Below are positions 53,631 to 61,872 of a stretch of DNA of 64,000 nt, piece by piece. The notes beneath the pieces are model-generated. The model was not told where the DNA came from, made no database searches, and saw only the letters and a program-made list of their open reading frames with translations. A program made the translations under genes and the position numbers. Location: positions 186,001-250,000 of the forward strand of contig JABUMY010000003.1 of assembly GCA_013327885.1 (NCBI GenBank). Direction: 5' to 3'. Numbering within the stretch: the first letter of the stretch is position 1; each line of letters starts with the position of its first letter. This DNA comes from Flavisolibacter longurius (GTDB lineage: Bacteria; Bacteroidota; Bacteroidia; Chitinophagales; Chitinophagaceae).

Positions 53631-55100
53631 ATGCAATTAAGTAAGAAAACATATGCAGGTTATCGTACCTATCCTGAGAAAGTGTTGCAGTTTGGCGAAG
53701 GCAATTTCCTGCGCTGCTTTGTAGACTGGATGTTTCATGAGCTGAACAAAAAAGCAGGCTTCAACGGGTCGGTAGTGGCCGTGCAGCCCATAGAAAGAGG
53801 TATGGTGAACCTGCTGAACGAGCAGGACGGCCTGTACACCATTTACCTGCGCGGACTGAAAGGCGGCAAGGCAGAAAGCACACACGAAACGGTGGATGTC
53901 ATTAGCCGCGGCATCAACCCGTATGAAGATTTTGCGGCTTACCTGCAAACAGCCGAAAATACTGATATGCGTTATGTGGTTTCCAACACCACGGAGGCAG
54001 GAATTGTTTATAACGAAAACGACAGGCCAACCGATACGCCGCCCGTTTCCTTCCCGGCCAAGCTGGCTCTTTGGCTCTATCATCGCTACCAGTTTTTTAA
54101 AGGCGATGCCGGCAAAGGCGTGCACATTATTCCCTGCGAACTGATTGAAAAAAACGCCGACAACCTGAAAAGGATCCTGCTGCAACTGGCCGGTGATTGG
54201 GGTTATGAAGATGGCTTTGTAACCTGGCTGAACGACGCCTGCACTTTCAGCAATACACTGGTTGACCGGATTGTGCCGGGCTATCCCGCCGCACGGATTG
54301 AAGAGATCAATACGGAATTGGGCTACGAGGATAAACAAGTTGTGGAAGGGGAGCCTTTTCACCTTTGGGTGATTGAAGCTCCCGAAAGCCTGCAGAAAGA
54401 GCTGCCGTTTCCTTCTATTGGGTTGGATGTGCTCTATGTGAACGACATAACGCCTTACCGTACCCGTAAAGTTCGTATCCTGAACGGTGCCCACACCACG
54501 CTGGTGCCCGTGGCCTATCTCTATGGCCTGGATACGGTGCGGGAATCGGTAGAACATCCCGTGGTTGGGCAATACCTGAAGGACGCCATTTTTGAAGAGA
54601 TCATTCCAACCCTGGAACTGCCCAAAGAAGAACTGGAGCAGTTTGCGGCCGAGGTGATCGATCGCTTTCGCAACCCTTATATCAAGCACCAGTTAATGAG
54701 CATTGCGCTGAACACCTGGTCGAAGTTTGAAACCCGTGTGCTGCCTTCCCTGCTTGAATACAAAAAGCGCAAAGGAACCATCCCGCAACGGCTCGCTTTT
54801 TCCCTGGCCGCTTCGATTGCTTTTTACAGAGGTAAGCGTGGCGAAGAGACCATTATGTTAAACGATGATGCAGCAACAATGGAGCTTCTGAAAACTGCCT
54901 GGAATGCAAGCGATGGGAGTGAGGAAGGCTTGCGGGAAGTGGTAACAACAGTTTTGGGATATGAAAAAGTGTGGAAGCAGGACTTGAACAACATAGAAGG
55001 GCTGACCGACGCCGTTACTGCACATTTGATCAACATTGAAAACGGTGGCATGCAAAAGGCCATTGAACAAATACAAACACCGGCACCGGCAACGGCATAA
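53631..55100 (+). CDS. uxaB: Tagaturonate reductase (paralogue 2)
   Basis: The 489-residue protein is a second member of the polyol-specific dehydrogenase family. Its N-terminal loop LQFGEGNFLRCFVDWMF and VAVQPIERG match the classical UxaB, and the catalytic Lys-Asn-His pattern is in TRKVRILNGAHTT. FSNTLVDRIVPGYP is also conserved. It should carry out the tagaturonate to altronate step. It lies between uxaC and uxaA. Confidence 0.88.
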   Translation: MQLSKKTYAGYRTYPEKVLQFGEGNFLRCFVDWMFHELNKKAGFNGSVVAVQPIERGMVNLLNEQDGLYTIYLRGLKGGKAESTHETVDVISRGINPYEDFAAYLQTAENTDMRYVVSNTTEAGIVYNENDRPTDTPPVSFPAKLALWLYHRYQFFKGDAGKGVHIIPCELIEKNADNLKRILLQLAGDWGYEDGFVTWLNDACTFSNTLVDRIVPGYPAARIEEINTELGYEDKQVVEGEPFHLWVIEAPESLQKELPFPSIGLDVLYVNDITPYRTRKVRILNGAHTTLVPVAYLYGLDTVRESVEHPVVGQYLKDAIFEEIIPTLELPKEELEQFAAEVIDRFRNPYIKHQLMSIALNTWSKFETRVLPSLLEYKKRKGTIPQRLAFSLAASIAFYRGKRGEETIMLNDDAATMELLKTAWNASDGSEEGLREVVTTVLGYEKVWKQDLNNIEGLTDAVTAHLINIENGGMQKAIEQIQTPAPATA

Positions 55101-55133
55101 CTCGCCGGTGTAATGTTACTTAAACGATAAAGC

Positions 55134-56621
55134 ATGAAAGAGCTCATTAAAATAAATTCCCGCGACAACGTGGTCATTGCGTTGAGGCCCTTCAGCAAAG
55201 GCGATGTGATTGACGTGGACGGCAACAGCATTACCCTGCTGGATGACATTGAAAAAGGGCACAAGATTGCGCTGCAGGACATTGCTGCCGGCGCCGATAT
55301 TTTAAAATACGGTTACCCCATCGGGCAGGCCACGGAAGCTATCAGCAAAGGGCAGCATGTGCATGTGCACAATGTTAGGACCAAGCTGGGCGAAGTGTTT
55401 GACTATGTGTACAACCCATCTTTTACGGAATTGCCGCATCCAAAGCGTGACCTCACTTTCCAGGGATACCGCCGCAGCAACGGGGAAGTGGGCATTCGCA
55501 ACGAGATATGGATCGTTCCCACAGTGGGATGCGTAAACGGCATTGCCGAGCAGATCATCCGTGAGTTCAAGGCCGAATACGGTGCTGATGACATTGAAGG
55601 CATCGAAGTGTTCAAGCACAATTACGGCTGCTCGCAGTTGGGCGATGACCACCAGAATACGCGTCGGATTTTGTCGGACATTGCCCTGCATCCCAATGCC
55701 GGTGGTGTGCTGGTGCTGGGGCTTGGCTGTGAGAACAACAAGATCGACGAATTTGAACAGGGGCTTGGCAATTTTGACCGCAGCCGCGTAAAGTTTTTGG
55801 CCAGCCAGAAAGCGCAGAACGAAGTGGAGGAAGCCATTGTTTTACTGAAAGAAATTTACGACGTGGTGCGGCTGGATAAACGTGAAGCCGTTCCCATCTC
55901 AGAACTGAAAGTGGGTTTGAAGTGTGGCGGCTCTGATGGGTTGTCCGGCATTACAGCCAACCCGCTGGTAGGCTATTTTTCGGACTTTCTCATTAGCCAG
56001 GGTGGTACCACCATCCTGACGGAAGTTCCTGAAATGTTTGGTGCAGAAACCATCCTGATGGACCGTTGCGAGACCGAAGAAGTCTTTCATAAAACCGTTC
56101 ACCTGATCAACGATTTCAAGCAATATTTCATCGACCTGAAACAGCCCATCTATGAAAACCCATCGCCGGGCAACAAAGCTGGCGGCATTACCACCTTGGA
56201 AGACAAATCGCTGGGCTGTACGCAAAAAGGCGGCAATGCTACCGTGGTGGATGTGCTGAAGTATGGTGAACGCCTGAAAGTAAAAGGCCTGAACTTATTG
56301 AGTTCTCCCGGTAATGATCTTGTATCGACAACAGCACTGGGTGCTTCGGGTTGTCATATTGTATTGTTTACAACGGGAAGGGGTACACCGTTTGGCTCGT
56401 TTATCCCCACGCTGAAAATTGCCACCAATACCGAACTGGCCACCAAAAAGCCGCACTGGATCGATTACAATGCCGGTCCGCTCTCAGAGGACAAAACCTT
56501 TGACGAGGCGCTGGAAGAACTGATCGATAAGATCATCCGGATTGCCAGCGGCGAAAAAGCAAAACATGAAAAAGCCGGTTTCCGCGAGATCGCGATTTTT
56601 AAAAGCGGTGTGACGTTGTAG
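55134..56621 (+). CDS. uxaA: Altronate dehydratase
   Basis: The 495-residue protein has an N-terminal SAF domain (about 10-90) and the UxaA/GarD catalytic region (about 105-490). Conserved blocks include GIRNEIWIVPTVGCVNGIA, HNYGCSQLGDDHQNTRR, GLGCENN and LKCGGSDGLSGITANP; the Cys residues in these blocks bind the catalytic iron. It dehydrates altronate to 2-keto-3-deoxygluconate (KDG). As last gene of the operon it is followed by a strong terminator. Confidence 0.93.
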   Translation: MKELIKINSRDNVVIALRPFSKGDVIDVDGNSITLLDDIEKGHKIALQDIAAGADILKYGYPIGQATEAISKGQHVHVHNVRTKLGEVFDYVYNPSFTELPHPKRDLTFQGYRRSNGEVGIRNEIWIVPTVGCVNGIAEQIIREFKAEYGADDIEGIEVFKHNYGCSQLGDDHQNTRRILSDIALHPNAGGVLVLGLGCENNKIDEFEQGLGNFDRSRVKFLASQKAQNEVEEAIVLLKEIYDVVRLDKREAVPISELKVGLKCGGSDGLSGITANPLVGYFSDFLISQGGTTILTEVPEMFGAETILMDRCETEEVFHKTVHLINDFKQYFIDLKQPIYENPSPGNKAGGITTLEDKSLGCTQKGGNATVVDVLKYGERLKVKGLNLLSSPGNDLVSTTALGASGCHIVLFTTGRGTPFGSFIPTLKIATNTELATKKPHWIDYNAGPLSEDKTFDEALEELIDKIIRIASGEKAKHEKAGFREIAIFKSGVTL

Positions 56622-56627
56622 GGGAAG

Positions 56628-56765
56628 ATGATAGATGACGAATGACAGTAAAGCAAGCTGCTTGCTGGATCTATAAAAGAAAAGTGCAGAAATTGATTCT
56701 GCACTTTTTATTTGTAGTTGATGATAAAAGAGGAGAGAACATAACTGTCATCCGTCATCTATCAT
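56628..56765. repeat. 22-base inverted repeat flanking the uxaA/yhcH terminator
   Basis: ATGATAGATGACG-AATGACAGT (56628-56649) recurs inverted at 56744-56765 with one mismatch (G for A). The left copy starts 7 bases after the uxaA stop codon, and the right copy contains the stop codon of the convergent yhcH-type gene. The terminator hairpin at 56680-56709 lies between them. Confidence 0.8.
56680..56709 (+). terminator. Bidirectional terminator between uxaA and the yhcH-type gene
   Basis: AAAAGTGCAGAA (56680-56691) pairs over 12 bp with TTCTGCACTTTT (56697-56708) around loop ATTGA. The A-run before and T-run after make it usable from both sides. Confidence 0.9.
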
Positions 56766-57208
56766 ATCCTGATCTTCACCACCAGCTTTTTGATCTCGCC
56801 TTCACCGATCATGGGTGCATGCACATCTTCGGGAAAAAAAATAGCGAACTGCCCGGCCTTCATTTGAAAATAGGTGGAAGGCTTGTCAGCAAAAAAGGTT
56901 ACATCCTTTTCGGTGTTGTACGGCGTTTTTACTTCGTTGCAATCGGCGCGGGAACTCCAGCCAAGGGTTTCGGTACCGGCCGGGCAAACCTGTATGTCAA
57001 TGTAGTGATCATGGCATTCAAACTTGGCGTCTTCCGCGGATACGCCTTCTTTGGCAGAAACGGAAGCATGGATGTCTTTGCCGTCAATTTCAACTTTGCC
57101 CACTTCCAATGTTGCCAGGTTTTGGCTTTTGACATATTCAAATGCTTTGGCAAAGCGTGGGTGGAGGGAGAGGTATTTGTCGATGTTGGTAATGTTGTCG
57201 AGTATCAT
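56762..57208 (-). CDS. YhcH/YjgK/YiaL (EbgC-like) family protein
   Basis: The 148-residue protein is a single cupin-like domain. It starts MILDNITNIDKYLSLHPRF; the metal-binding His and acidic residues are in FECHDHYIDIQVCPAG and the late FPEDVHAP. The family includes EbgC and the sialic acid locus YhcH and is thought to bind or isomerise sugars and uronates; an anomerase role is often proposed. It is convergent with uxaA and 245 bp downstream of kdgK on the same strand, separated from it by a terminator, so it likely has its own promoter. A role in galacturonate or KDG anomer conversion is inference. Confidence 0.82.
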   Translation of the reverse strand: MILDNITNIDKYLSLHPRFAKAFEYVKSQNLATLEVGKVEIDGKDIHASVSAKEGVSAEDAKFECHDHYIDIQVCPAGTETLGWSSRADCNEVKTPYNTEKDVTFFADKPSTYFQMKAGQFAIFFPEDVHAPMIGEGEIKKLVVKIRI

Positions 57209-57318
57209 AATTAAAGTTTGTAGTTTGTCGTTTGTGGTTTTTAGTTGTTGAATAGAACTACCAACCGTACAAGTGTGCGACGCAAGAGAAGCTTGATAGT
57301 AGCACTTCCGCCGGTAAC

Positions 57319-57353
57319 AAAAAAATCCGTCACAGCCATAGCCGGACGGATTT
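57319..57353 (-). terminator. Terminator of kdgK
   Basis: On the minus strand AAATCCGTC (57353-57345) and GACGGATTT (57331-57323) form a 9-bp stem with a 13-base loop, ending in a run of seven T. It is 100 bp downstream of the kdgK stop codon. Confidence 0.78.
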
Positions 57354-57453
57354 AGTATTCATTGTTCAAATTTTTGGTTTGTGATAAGGAAGTGCCGATG
57401 TCCGTTTCTTACTTCGTCTTTCGGTGTTCCTTGTTCATTTGCTCGTCTGTTCT

Positions 57454-58479
57454 TTACCGTTGCACCCGTCCGGAAGCATCGCCTTTCATCAGGTCTTTTA
57501 CTTCGGAAAGCGTGGCGTGGTTCAGGTCACCGGGAATGGTGTGTTTCAGTGCCGATGCCGCCACACCAAATTCTGCGGCGTCTTTCATGGGCATACCGGT
57601 TACCAGGCCGTAGATCAAGCCGCTGGCAAACGAGTCGCCGCTGCCCACTCGATCCACAATGCGTACTTCGTATTTGCGGGTATGGTAAAACTCTGTGCCG
57701 TCGTATACCAGTGCACTCCAGCCATTATCGGAAGCGCTGTGGCTTTCGCGAAGCGACGATGCGATGTATTTGAAACCAAACTTTTCTTTCATCTGCTGGA
57801 ACACATCTTTGAAACCTTCAAGGTGTAATTCACCTTTGGTCACATCGGTTTCGCCGGCTTTAAAGCCCAGGGTTGTATCCGCATCTTCCTCGTTGCCGAT
57901 ACAAACATCTACATGCTGGCAAAGCCTCGTCATCACTTCCCTTGCCTTTTCCTTGCTCCACAATTTTTTGCGGTAGTTAAGGTCAATCGAAGTAGTGATG
58001 CCTTTGGCCTTGGCGGCTTTCAGCGCTGCTTCTGTTAGGGCTGCGGCTTTGTCGCTCAGGGCGGGTGTAATACCGGTGGTGTGAAACCAATCGGCGCCAT
58101 CAAAGATGGCGTCAAAATCAAACTCCGATGCATCCACATCGGCGATGGAAGCGCCGGCACGGTCGTAGATCACCTGGGAGGCCCGCATGGCAGCACCCGT
58201 CTCCAGAAAGTAGATGCCAAGGCGTTTGCCACCGCGGGCAATGTATTGCGTATCCACACCATAACGGCGAATGTGGTTGATGGCTGCCTGCCCGATGGCG
58301 TTGTCGGGAACTTTGGTAACAAAGGTGCCGTTTAGACCATAGTTGCTCAGCGCAACCGCCACGTTGGCTTCGCCGCCACCGTAGGTAACATCAAAGCTGT
58401 CGGCCTGTACAAATCGTTCAAAGCCGGGAGTGGATAAGCGGAGCATGATTTCACCCAGCGTAACTACTTTTTTTGACAT
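57454..58479 (-). CDS. kdgK: 2-keto-3-deoxygluconate kinase
   Basis: From ATG 58479 the protein has 341 residues and is a PfkB-family sugar kinase. The first signature is in TYGGGEANVAVALSNYGL, and the second, with the catalytic Asp, is VDRVGSGDSFASGLIYGL. The start MSKKVVTLGEIMLRLS is that of KDG kinases; the frame is open upstream, but without homology. It phosphorylates KDG (from altronate dehydratase) to KDPG. A -7 box and a LacI-type half-operator lie 70-130 bp upstream. Confidence 0.9.
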   Translation of the reverse strand: MSKKVVTLGEIMLRLSTPGFERFVQADSFDVTYGGGEANVAVALSNYGLNGTFVTKVPDNAIGQAAINHIRRYGVDTQYIARGGKRLGIYFLETGAAMRASQVIYDRAGASIADVDASEFDFDAIFDGADWFHTTGITPALSDKAAALTEAALKAAKAKGITTSIDLNYRKKLWSKEKAREVMTRLCQHVDVCIGNEEDADTTLGFKAGETDVTKGELHLEGFKDVFQQMKEKFGFKYIASSLRESHSASDNGWSALVYDGTEFYHTRKYEVRIVDRVGSGDSFASGLIYGLVTGMPMKDAAEFGVAASALKHTIPGDLNHATLSEVKDLMKGDASGRVQR

Positions 58480-58544
58480 GATTTTTTTGAATTGATTAAT
58501 GAGGTAATGTATCGAAAACTTGCGCAAGCAACCTTCGGGAAAAA

Positions 58545-58552
58545 CAAATTTA
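58545..58552 (-). promoter_or_regulatory. Putative -7 box of kdgK
   Basis: On the minus strand TAAATTTG matches TAnnTTTG exactly. The expected -33 position has only a weak match, so an activator may be needed. Start of transcription would be near 58538, about 60 bases before the ATG. Confidence 0.5.
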
Positions 58553-58585
58553 GTTTTTGCAACCCATGAATGCACCGTTTCGGCC

Positions 58586-58609
58586 AAGAAAATGTACGGC
58601 AACGATTGC
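58586..58609. promoter_or_regulatory. LacI-type site upstream of kdgK (one intact half)
   Basis: The right part CGGCAACGATTGC differs from the susC operator at one of 13 positions; the left half is degraded. Its centre is about 45 bp from the kdgK -7 box, against 57 bp at susC, a difference close to one helical turn. Confidence 0.55.
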
Positions 58610-58626
58610 GCTGCGAAGCCAACTTT

Positions 58627-58660
58627 ACAAGTTCACTTGTTCACGAGTTCACAAGTTCTT
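58627..58660. repeat. AGTTCAC short-word repeat
   Basis: ACAAGTTCACTTGTTCACG then AGTTCACAAGTTC: the word GTTCAC occurs three times with a period of about 9 bases, and ACAAGTTC is repeated. Confidence 0.5.
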
Positions 58661-58725
58661 TTCAGATTTATATAATGCATTCGACTTTTTGAATTGTTCT
58701 ATCATTCGATAAAAAACGAAATCCT

Positions 58726-58795
58726 GAACTGTAAACTGTAAACTGTAAACGGCAAACTGTAAACACTAAACCCTAACCCGTAAACTCGTGAACTT
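58726..58795. repeat. ACTGTAA tandem repeat
   Basis: The unit ACTGTAA is repeated three to four times without change and then drifts (GGCAAACTGTAAACACTAA, CCCGTAAACTC). Period seven. It lies between the two half-operators rather than next to a stop codon. Confidence 0.75.
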
Positions 58796-58814
58796 CTCTC
58801 CCGGTAACGTTTGC
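58791..58814 (+). promoter_or_regulatory. LacI-type site upstream of the KDPG aldolase gene (one intact half)
   Basis: CGGTAACGTTTGC matches the susC right half at 12 of 13 positions and is followed by the same GTAAAAAAA run; the left half is degraded. It is 119 bp upstream of the aldolase start. A weak -7 candidate, TATCTTCA at 58870, lies about 67 bp from the centre. Confidence 0.6.
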
Positions 58815-58933
58815 GTAAAAAAAACCATCCTGCCTGCAGGTGCAGAACGGTTCACTAAGGGAGGAATTGTATCTTCAAGCGCATAAACAACGAATTGCTC
58901 CATAAACCTTCACGTTAAAAAATTTATTTCGAC

Positions 58934-59620
58934 ATGAGTCAGTCCCTTTCGACCGCTGCCGAAAAAAAATCAGCCATTTTACAACTGACCCTTCAGCAAG
59001 GTGTGCTCCCGCTTTATTTCAACAAAGACGAAGACGTCAGCATTGCCGTATTGAAAGCGCTTTACGAAGCCGGCATCCGCACCGTAGAATACACCAACCG
59101 CGGCGAAGCAGCCCTGCAGAATTTTAAAGCGCTGCGTCGTGTTTGCGATACCGAACTAACGGGCATGCACCTGGGTATTGGTACCATCAAAACCGCCGAG
59201 CAGGCAAAGGCTTTTGTCGATGCTGGTGCTGATTACCTGATCAGTCCGGGTGTGGTGGAAGCTGCGGCAGAAGTGGCCGACAAGGCAGGCTTGCTTTATG
59301 TACCCGGCTGCATGACGCCGACAGAGATCATCCGCGCCGAAAGCTTTGGTGCTACCTTGGTCAAGATCTTTCCCGGTAATGTGCTCGGACCTGGTTTTGT
59401 GAGTGCCATCAAAGAATTGTTCAGTGGCCTGAAGTTTATTATCACCGGTGGGGTAGAACCTGAAGAAGGCAATCTGCGTGGCTGGTTTAGCGCCGGTGCC
59501 GCCGCTGTGGGCATGGGCAGTAAGCTGATCACAAAACAAAGCCTGGAAACAAAAGACTACGCCAGGATCACCGAACTGACAAAAGAGTCACAGGCCCTGA
59601 TACAATCCATCAAAAAATAA
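58934..59620 (+). CDS. eda: KDPG/KHG aldolase
   Basis: The 228-residue protein is a class I KDPG aldolase. Glu52 in VEYTNRG is the general acid/base, and Lys144 in TLVKIFPGN forms the Schiff base; GVEPEEGNLRGWFSAG is the phosphate-binding region. It splits KDPG to pyruvate and glyceraldehyde 3-phosphate, the last step of galacturonate breakdown. It precedes the transporter gene by 9 bp, and the two form one operon. Confidence 0.92.
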   Translation: MSQSLSTAAEKKSAILQLTLQQGVLPLYFNKDEDVSIAVLKALYEAGIRTVEYTNRGEAALQNFKALRRVCDTELTGMHLGIGTIKTAEQAKAFVDAGADYLISPGVVEAAAEVADKAGLLYVPGCMTPTEIIRAESFGATLVKIFPGNVLGPGFVSAIKELFSGLKFIITGGVEPEEGNLRGWFSAGAAAVGMGSKLITKQSLETKDYARITELTKESQALIQSIKK

Positions 59621-59629
59621 GAAATTGAA

Positions 59630-61090
59630 ATGAGCTTGCTACATGTAAAAGAAGGTGTTGAAACACCTGCTGCCGCTACCGGTGGCAGCAGCCCGCAAAA
59701 AATTGGCAAATACCGCTGGACCATCTGCGGGTTGTTGTTTTTTGCTACGACCGTCAACTATCTCGATCGCCAGGTGCTGAGCCTTTTGCAACCAACCCTG
59801 GCCGAGCAATACAACTGGTCCAATGCCGATTATGCCAACATCACTGCAGTGTTTCAATTTGCCTATGCTATCTCTATGCTTTTTGCGGGCCGGTTCATCG
59901 ACAGGCTGGGTACAAAGAGTGGCTTTACCTGGGCCATCATAATCTGGTCCATCGGTGCCATTCTGCACGCCCTGGCCATCCCGATGGGCGCCGGCGTGGT
60001 TACGTTTTTTGGATGGATCGGTATTTCAGCCCTATCTGTTTCGGTAGTAGGCTTTATGATCGGCCGGTTGGTGCTGGCCATCGGCGAAGCCGGCAACTTT
60101 CCAGCCGCCATTAAAGCCACGGCAGAATATTTCCCAAAAAAGGAACGCTCCTTCGCCACCGGCATCTTTAATTCCGGTGCCAACGTGGGTGCCATTCTTG
60201 CGCCGCTTACTGTTCCCTGGATCGAAGTGAACTGGGGCTGGCAAGCTGCTTTCATTGTGGTAGGTGCGGTTGGTTTTATATGGCTGGCCTTTTGGCTTTT
60301 TTTGTACGACAAGCCCGAGGAGCAAAAGCGGCTTTCCACTGCCGAACTGGCCTATATCAATTCCGATAAAGATGACGTTGTCAGCAAAGAACCGATGAAG
60401 GGAGCGGGTCCCGATCCGGCTGCAGGTGTGGTGCCGCAGGAGAAAAAAATATCCTGGACGGTGCTGCTTGGCTTTCGCCAGACCTGGGCCTTTGTGTTTG
60501 GCAAGTTCATGACCGATGGCGTTTGGTGGTTCTTTCTTTTCTGGCTGCCGGCTTACCTGAAGGCGCAGTACGGTATGGAAAAAACGGAGATCATGTTGCC
60601 ACTGGCAGCGCTGTACAGCATGACCATGATCGGCAGCATTGGTGGTGGCTGGTTCCCGGTACAGTTTATGAAAACCGGGTTGCCGGTTTACGAAGCCCGC
60701 ATGAAGGCCATGTTTGTCATTGCCCTGATACCGCTAGTAGTGTTGGCCGCGCAGCCCCTCGGTTACATCAGCTTCTGGGTACCTGTATTGCTGATCGGTG
60801 TGGGAGCTTCTGCACACCAGGCGTGGAGTGCCAATATATTTACGACCGTGTCGGACATGTTTCCCAAACGGGCCATTGGTTCGGTGGTAGGTATCGGCGG
60901 CATGGCGGGTGGCATTGGTGGTGTGGTGGTGTCAAAAGTAGGTGGTGCCCTGTTTGATCATTACGACAGCATCGGTTCCATTCAAACCGGTTATACTATC
61001 ATGTTTTCTTTTTGTGCCGTGGCGTATATCATTGCCTGGACGGTAATGAAAGCCCTGGTGCCGAAATACAAACCCATCACGCAGATCTAA
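59630..61090 (+). CDS. exuT: Hexuronate MFS transporter (ExuT-like, ACS family)
   Basis: The 486-residue protein has 12 predicted membrane helices and the anion:cation symporter signature NYLDRQVLSLLQPTL in helix 1. GRFIDRLGTKSGF is the loop 2-3 motif, and FPAAIKATAEYFPKKERSFATGIF is typical of hexuronate carriers. It probably imports galacturonate (or glucuronate) across the inner membrane. The location beside the aldolase and the kinase, with LacI-type sites upstream, supports this role. A strong terminator follows. Confidence 0.88.
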   Translation: MSLLHVKEGVETPAAATGGSSPQKIGKYRWTICGLLFFATTVNYLDRQVLSLLQPTLAEQYNWSNADYANITAVFQFAYAISMLFAGRFIDRLGTKSGFTWAIIIWSIGAILHALAIPMGAGVVTFFGWIGISALSVSVVGFMIGRLVLAIGEAGNFPAAIKATAEYFPKKERSFATGIFNSGANVGAILAPLTVPWIEVNWGWQAAFIVVGAVGFIWLAFWLFLYDKPEEQKRLSTAELAYINSDKDDVVSKEPMKGAGPDPAAGVVPQEKKISWTVLLGFRQTWAFVFGKFMTDGVWWFFLFWLPAYLKAQYGMEKTEIMLPLAALYSMTMIGSIGGGWFPVQFMKTGLPVYEARMKAMFVIALIPLVVLAAQPLGYISFWVPVLLIGVGASAHQAWSANIFTTVSDMFPKRAIGSVVGIGGMAGGIGGVVVSKVGGALFDHYDSIGSIQTGYTIMFSFCAVAYIIAWTVMKALVPKYKPITQI

Positions 61091-61113
61091 CCATGTGTTT
61101 ATATAATTATAAT

Positions 61114-61146
61114 AAGGCTGTTGGCAACAACAGCCTTTCTTTTTTG
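61114..61146 (+). terminator. Terminator of the aldolase-transporter operon
   Basis: AAGGCTGTTG (61114-61123) pairs over 10 bp with CAACAGCCTT (61128-61137) around a GCAA tetraloop, followed by a T-rich tract broken by one C. Confidence 0.9.
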
Positions 61147-61246
61147 CGGGTAGCACCGCCAATGCAAAAACCGTAGTGGAGAAAATGACACGGCAATGTT
61201 TGTCGTTGCCAAATCCGTCTCAATTACGTTTAGCAAATCGTAACCA

Positions 61247-61450
61247 TTACTCTCTTCTTCCGTATCCTGCAGGATGCCGCGAAATGCATTGATACAACTG
61301 GATGGAAAGTCGGGTTACGGCAGATTGTTTTTCTTTTACTTCTTCCCATGCAGCCCCTCGTAAAAGGGCATCGGCAAGTTGTTGTTGTTCCGTATCATAC
61401 CTGGCTTTTAGCGCTTCTGCGTCCAGTCCCGTGCGTCTTTTTTCTTTCAT
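61247..61450 (-). CDS. Small hypothetical protein
   Basis: From ATG 61450 the product has 67 residues: a charged, helical protein (MKEKRRTGLDAEALKARYDT onward) ending in GYGRRE. A TTG at 61546 would give 99 residues with a hydrophobic N-terminus; the ATG is preferred. The pattern of Leu, Ala and charged residues suggests a helical hairpin. No family is recognised. It is antisense to nothing and lies alone after the transporter operon. Confidence 0.5.
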   Translation of the reverse strand: MKEKRRTGLDAEALKARYDTEQQQLADALLRGAAWEEVKEKQSAVTRLSIQLYQCISRHPAGYGRRE

Positions 61451-61621
61451 CCTGCGCTGGTTTAAAAAGTCCGAAAGTTTATAGTTCTTCAATAACCATG
61501 CAAGTTGTAGAATTTTTGAAAGAAAGGATGCGAAAAAAGTAAACAAAATGTAGATGTGTCCGCTGTTAACATTTCATACTGGCACGTTTTTTCCGCTTAC
61601 ATAACATTAAATTTTTATTTT

Positions 61622-61846
61622 ATGGCAGACAAAAACAGAAACCAGCAAGACCAGAATCGTGGTCAGGGTGGACAAAGCAGTCAAAGCGGCCAGCAAAGCG
61701 GGCAAAACCAGCGTGGTAACATGGGCGACCAGCAGGGAACAAGCCAGCAAGGCAGTTCCGGTAAACAGGGTCGCAACCAGGACCAAAGCCAGGACCAGGG
61801 CTCACGCAGTGGTAACATGGGCGGCTCGCAGGGAGGAAGCCGTTAA
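61622..61846 (+). CDS. Small Gln/Gly/Ser-rich disordered protein
   Basis: The 74-residue product (from ATG 61622) consists of little more than Gln, Gly, Ser, Asn, Asp and Arg, with the words SGQQSGQNQRGNMGD and GSRSGNMGGSQGGSR. It has no hydrophobic core and no cysteine, so it is expected to be unstructured and very soluble. The repeated RGNMG/SGNMG words suggest internal duplication. Similar short proteins in other bacteria are linked to desiccation or general stress, but I do not recognise this one. A strong terminator directly after it supports it being a real gene. Confidence 0.65.
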   Translation: MADKNRNQQDQNRGQGGQSSQSGQQSGQNQRGNMGDQQGTSQQGSSGKQGRNQDQSQDQGSRSGNMGGSQGGSR

Positions 61847-61872
61847 CGATTGCAGCAAACAAAATACGTACG

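Larger units (their letters stand above)
58480..58933. other. 454-bp divergent regulatory region (kdgK / KDPG aldolase)
   Basis: The region holds a probable kdgK promoter, two LacI-type sites (58586-58609 and 58791-58814) and, between them, two short-word repeats: AGTTCAC words at 58627-58660 and ACTGTAA units at 58726-58795. No gene is seen. Confidence 0.7.

Noticed and set aside
53637-54689. 350-codon antisense frame over uxaB paralogue 2
   Set aside because: Fully nested in a conserved gene and lacking protein-like features.
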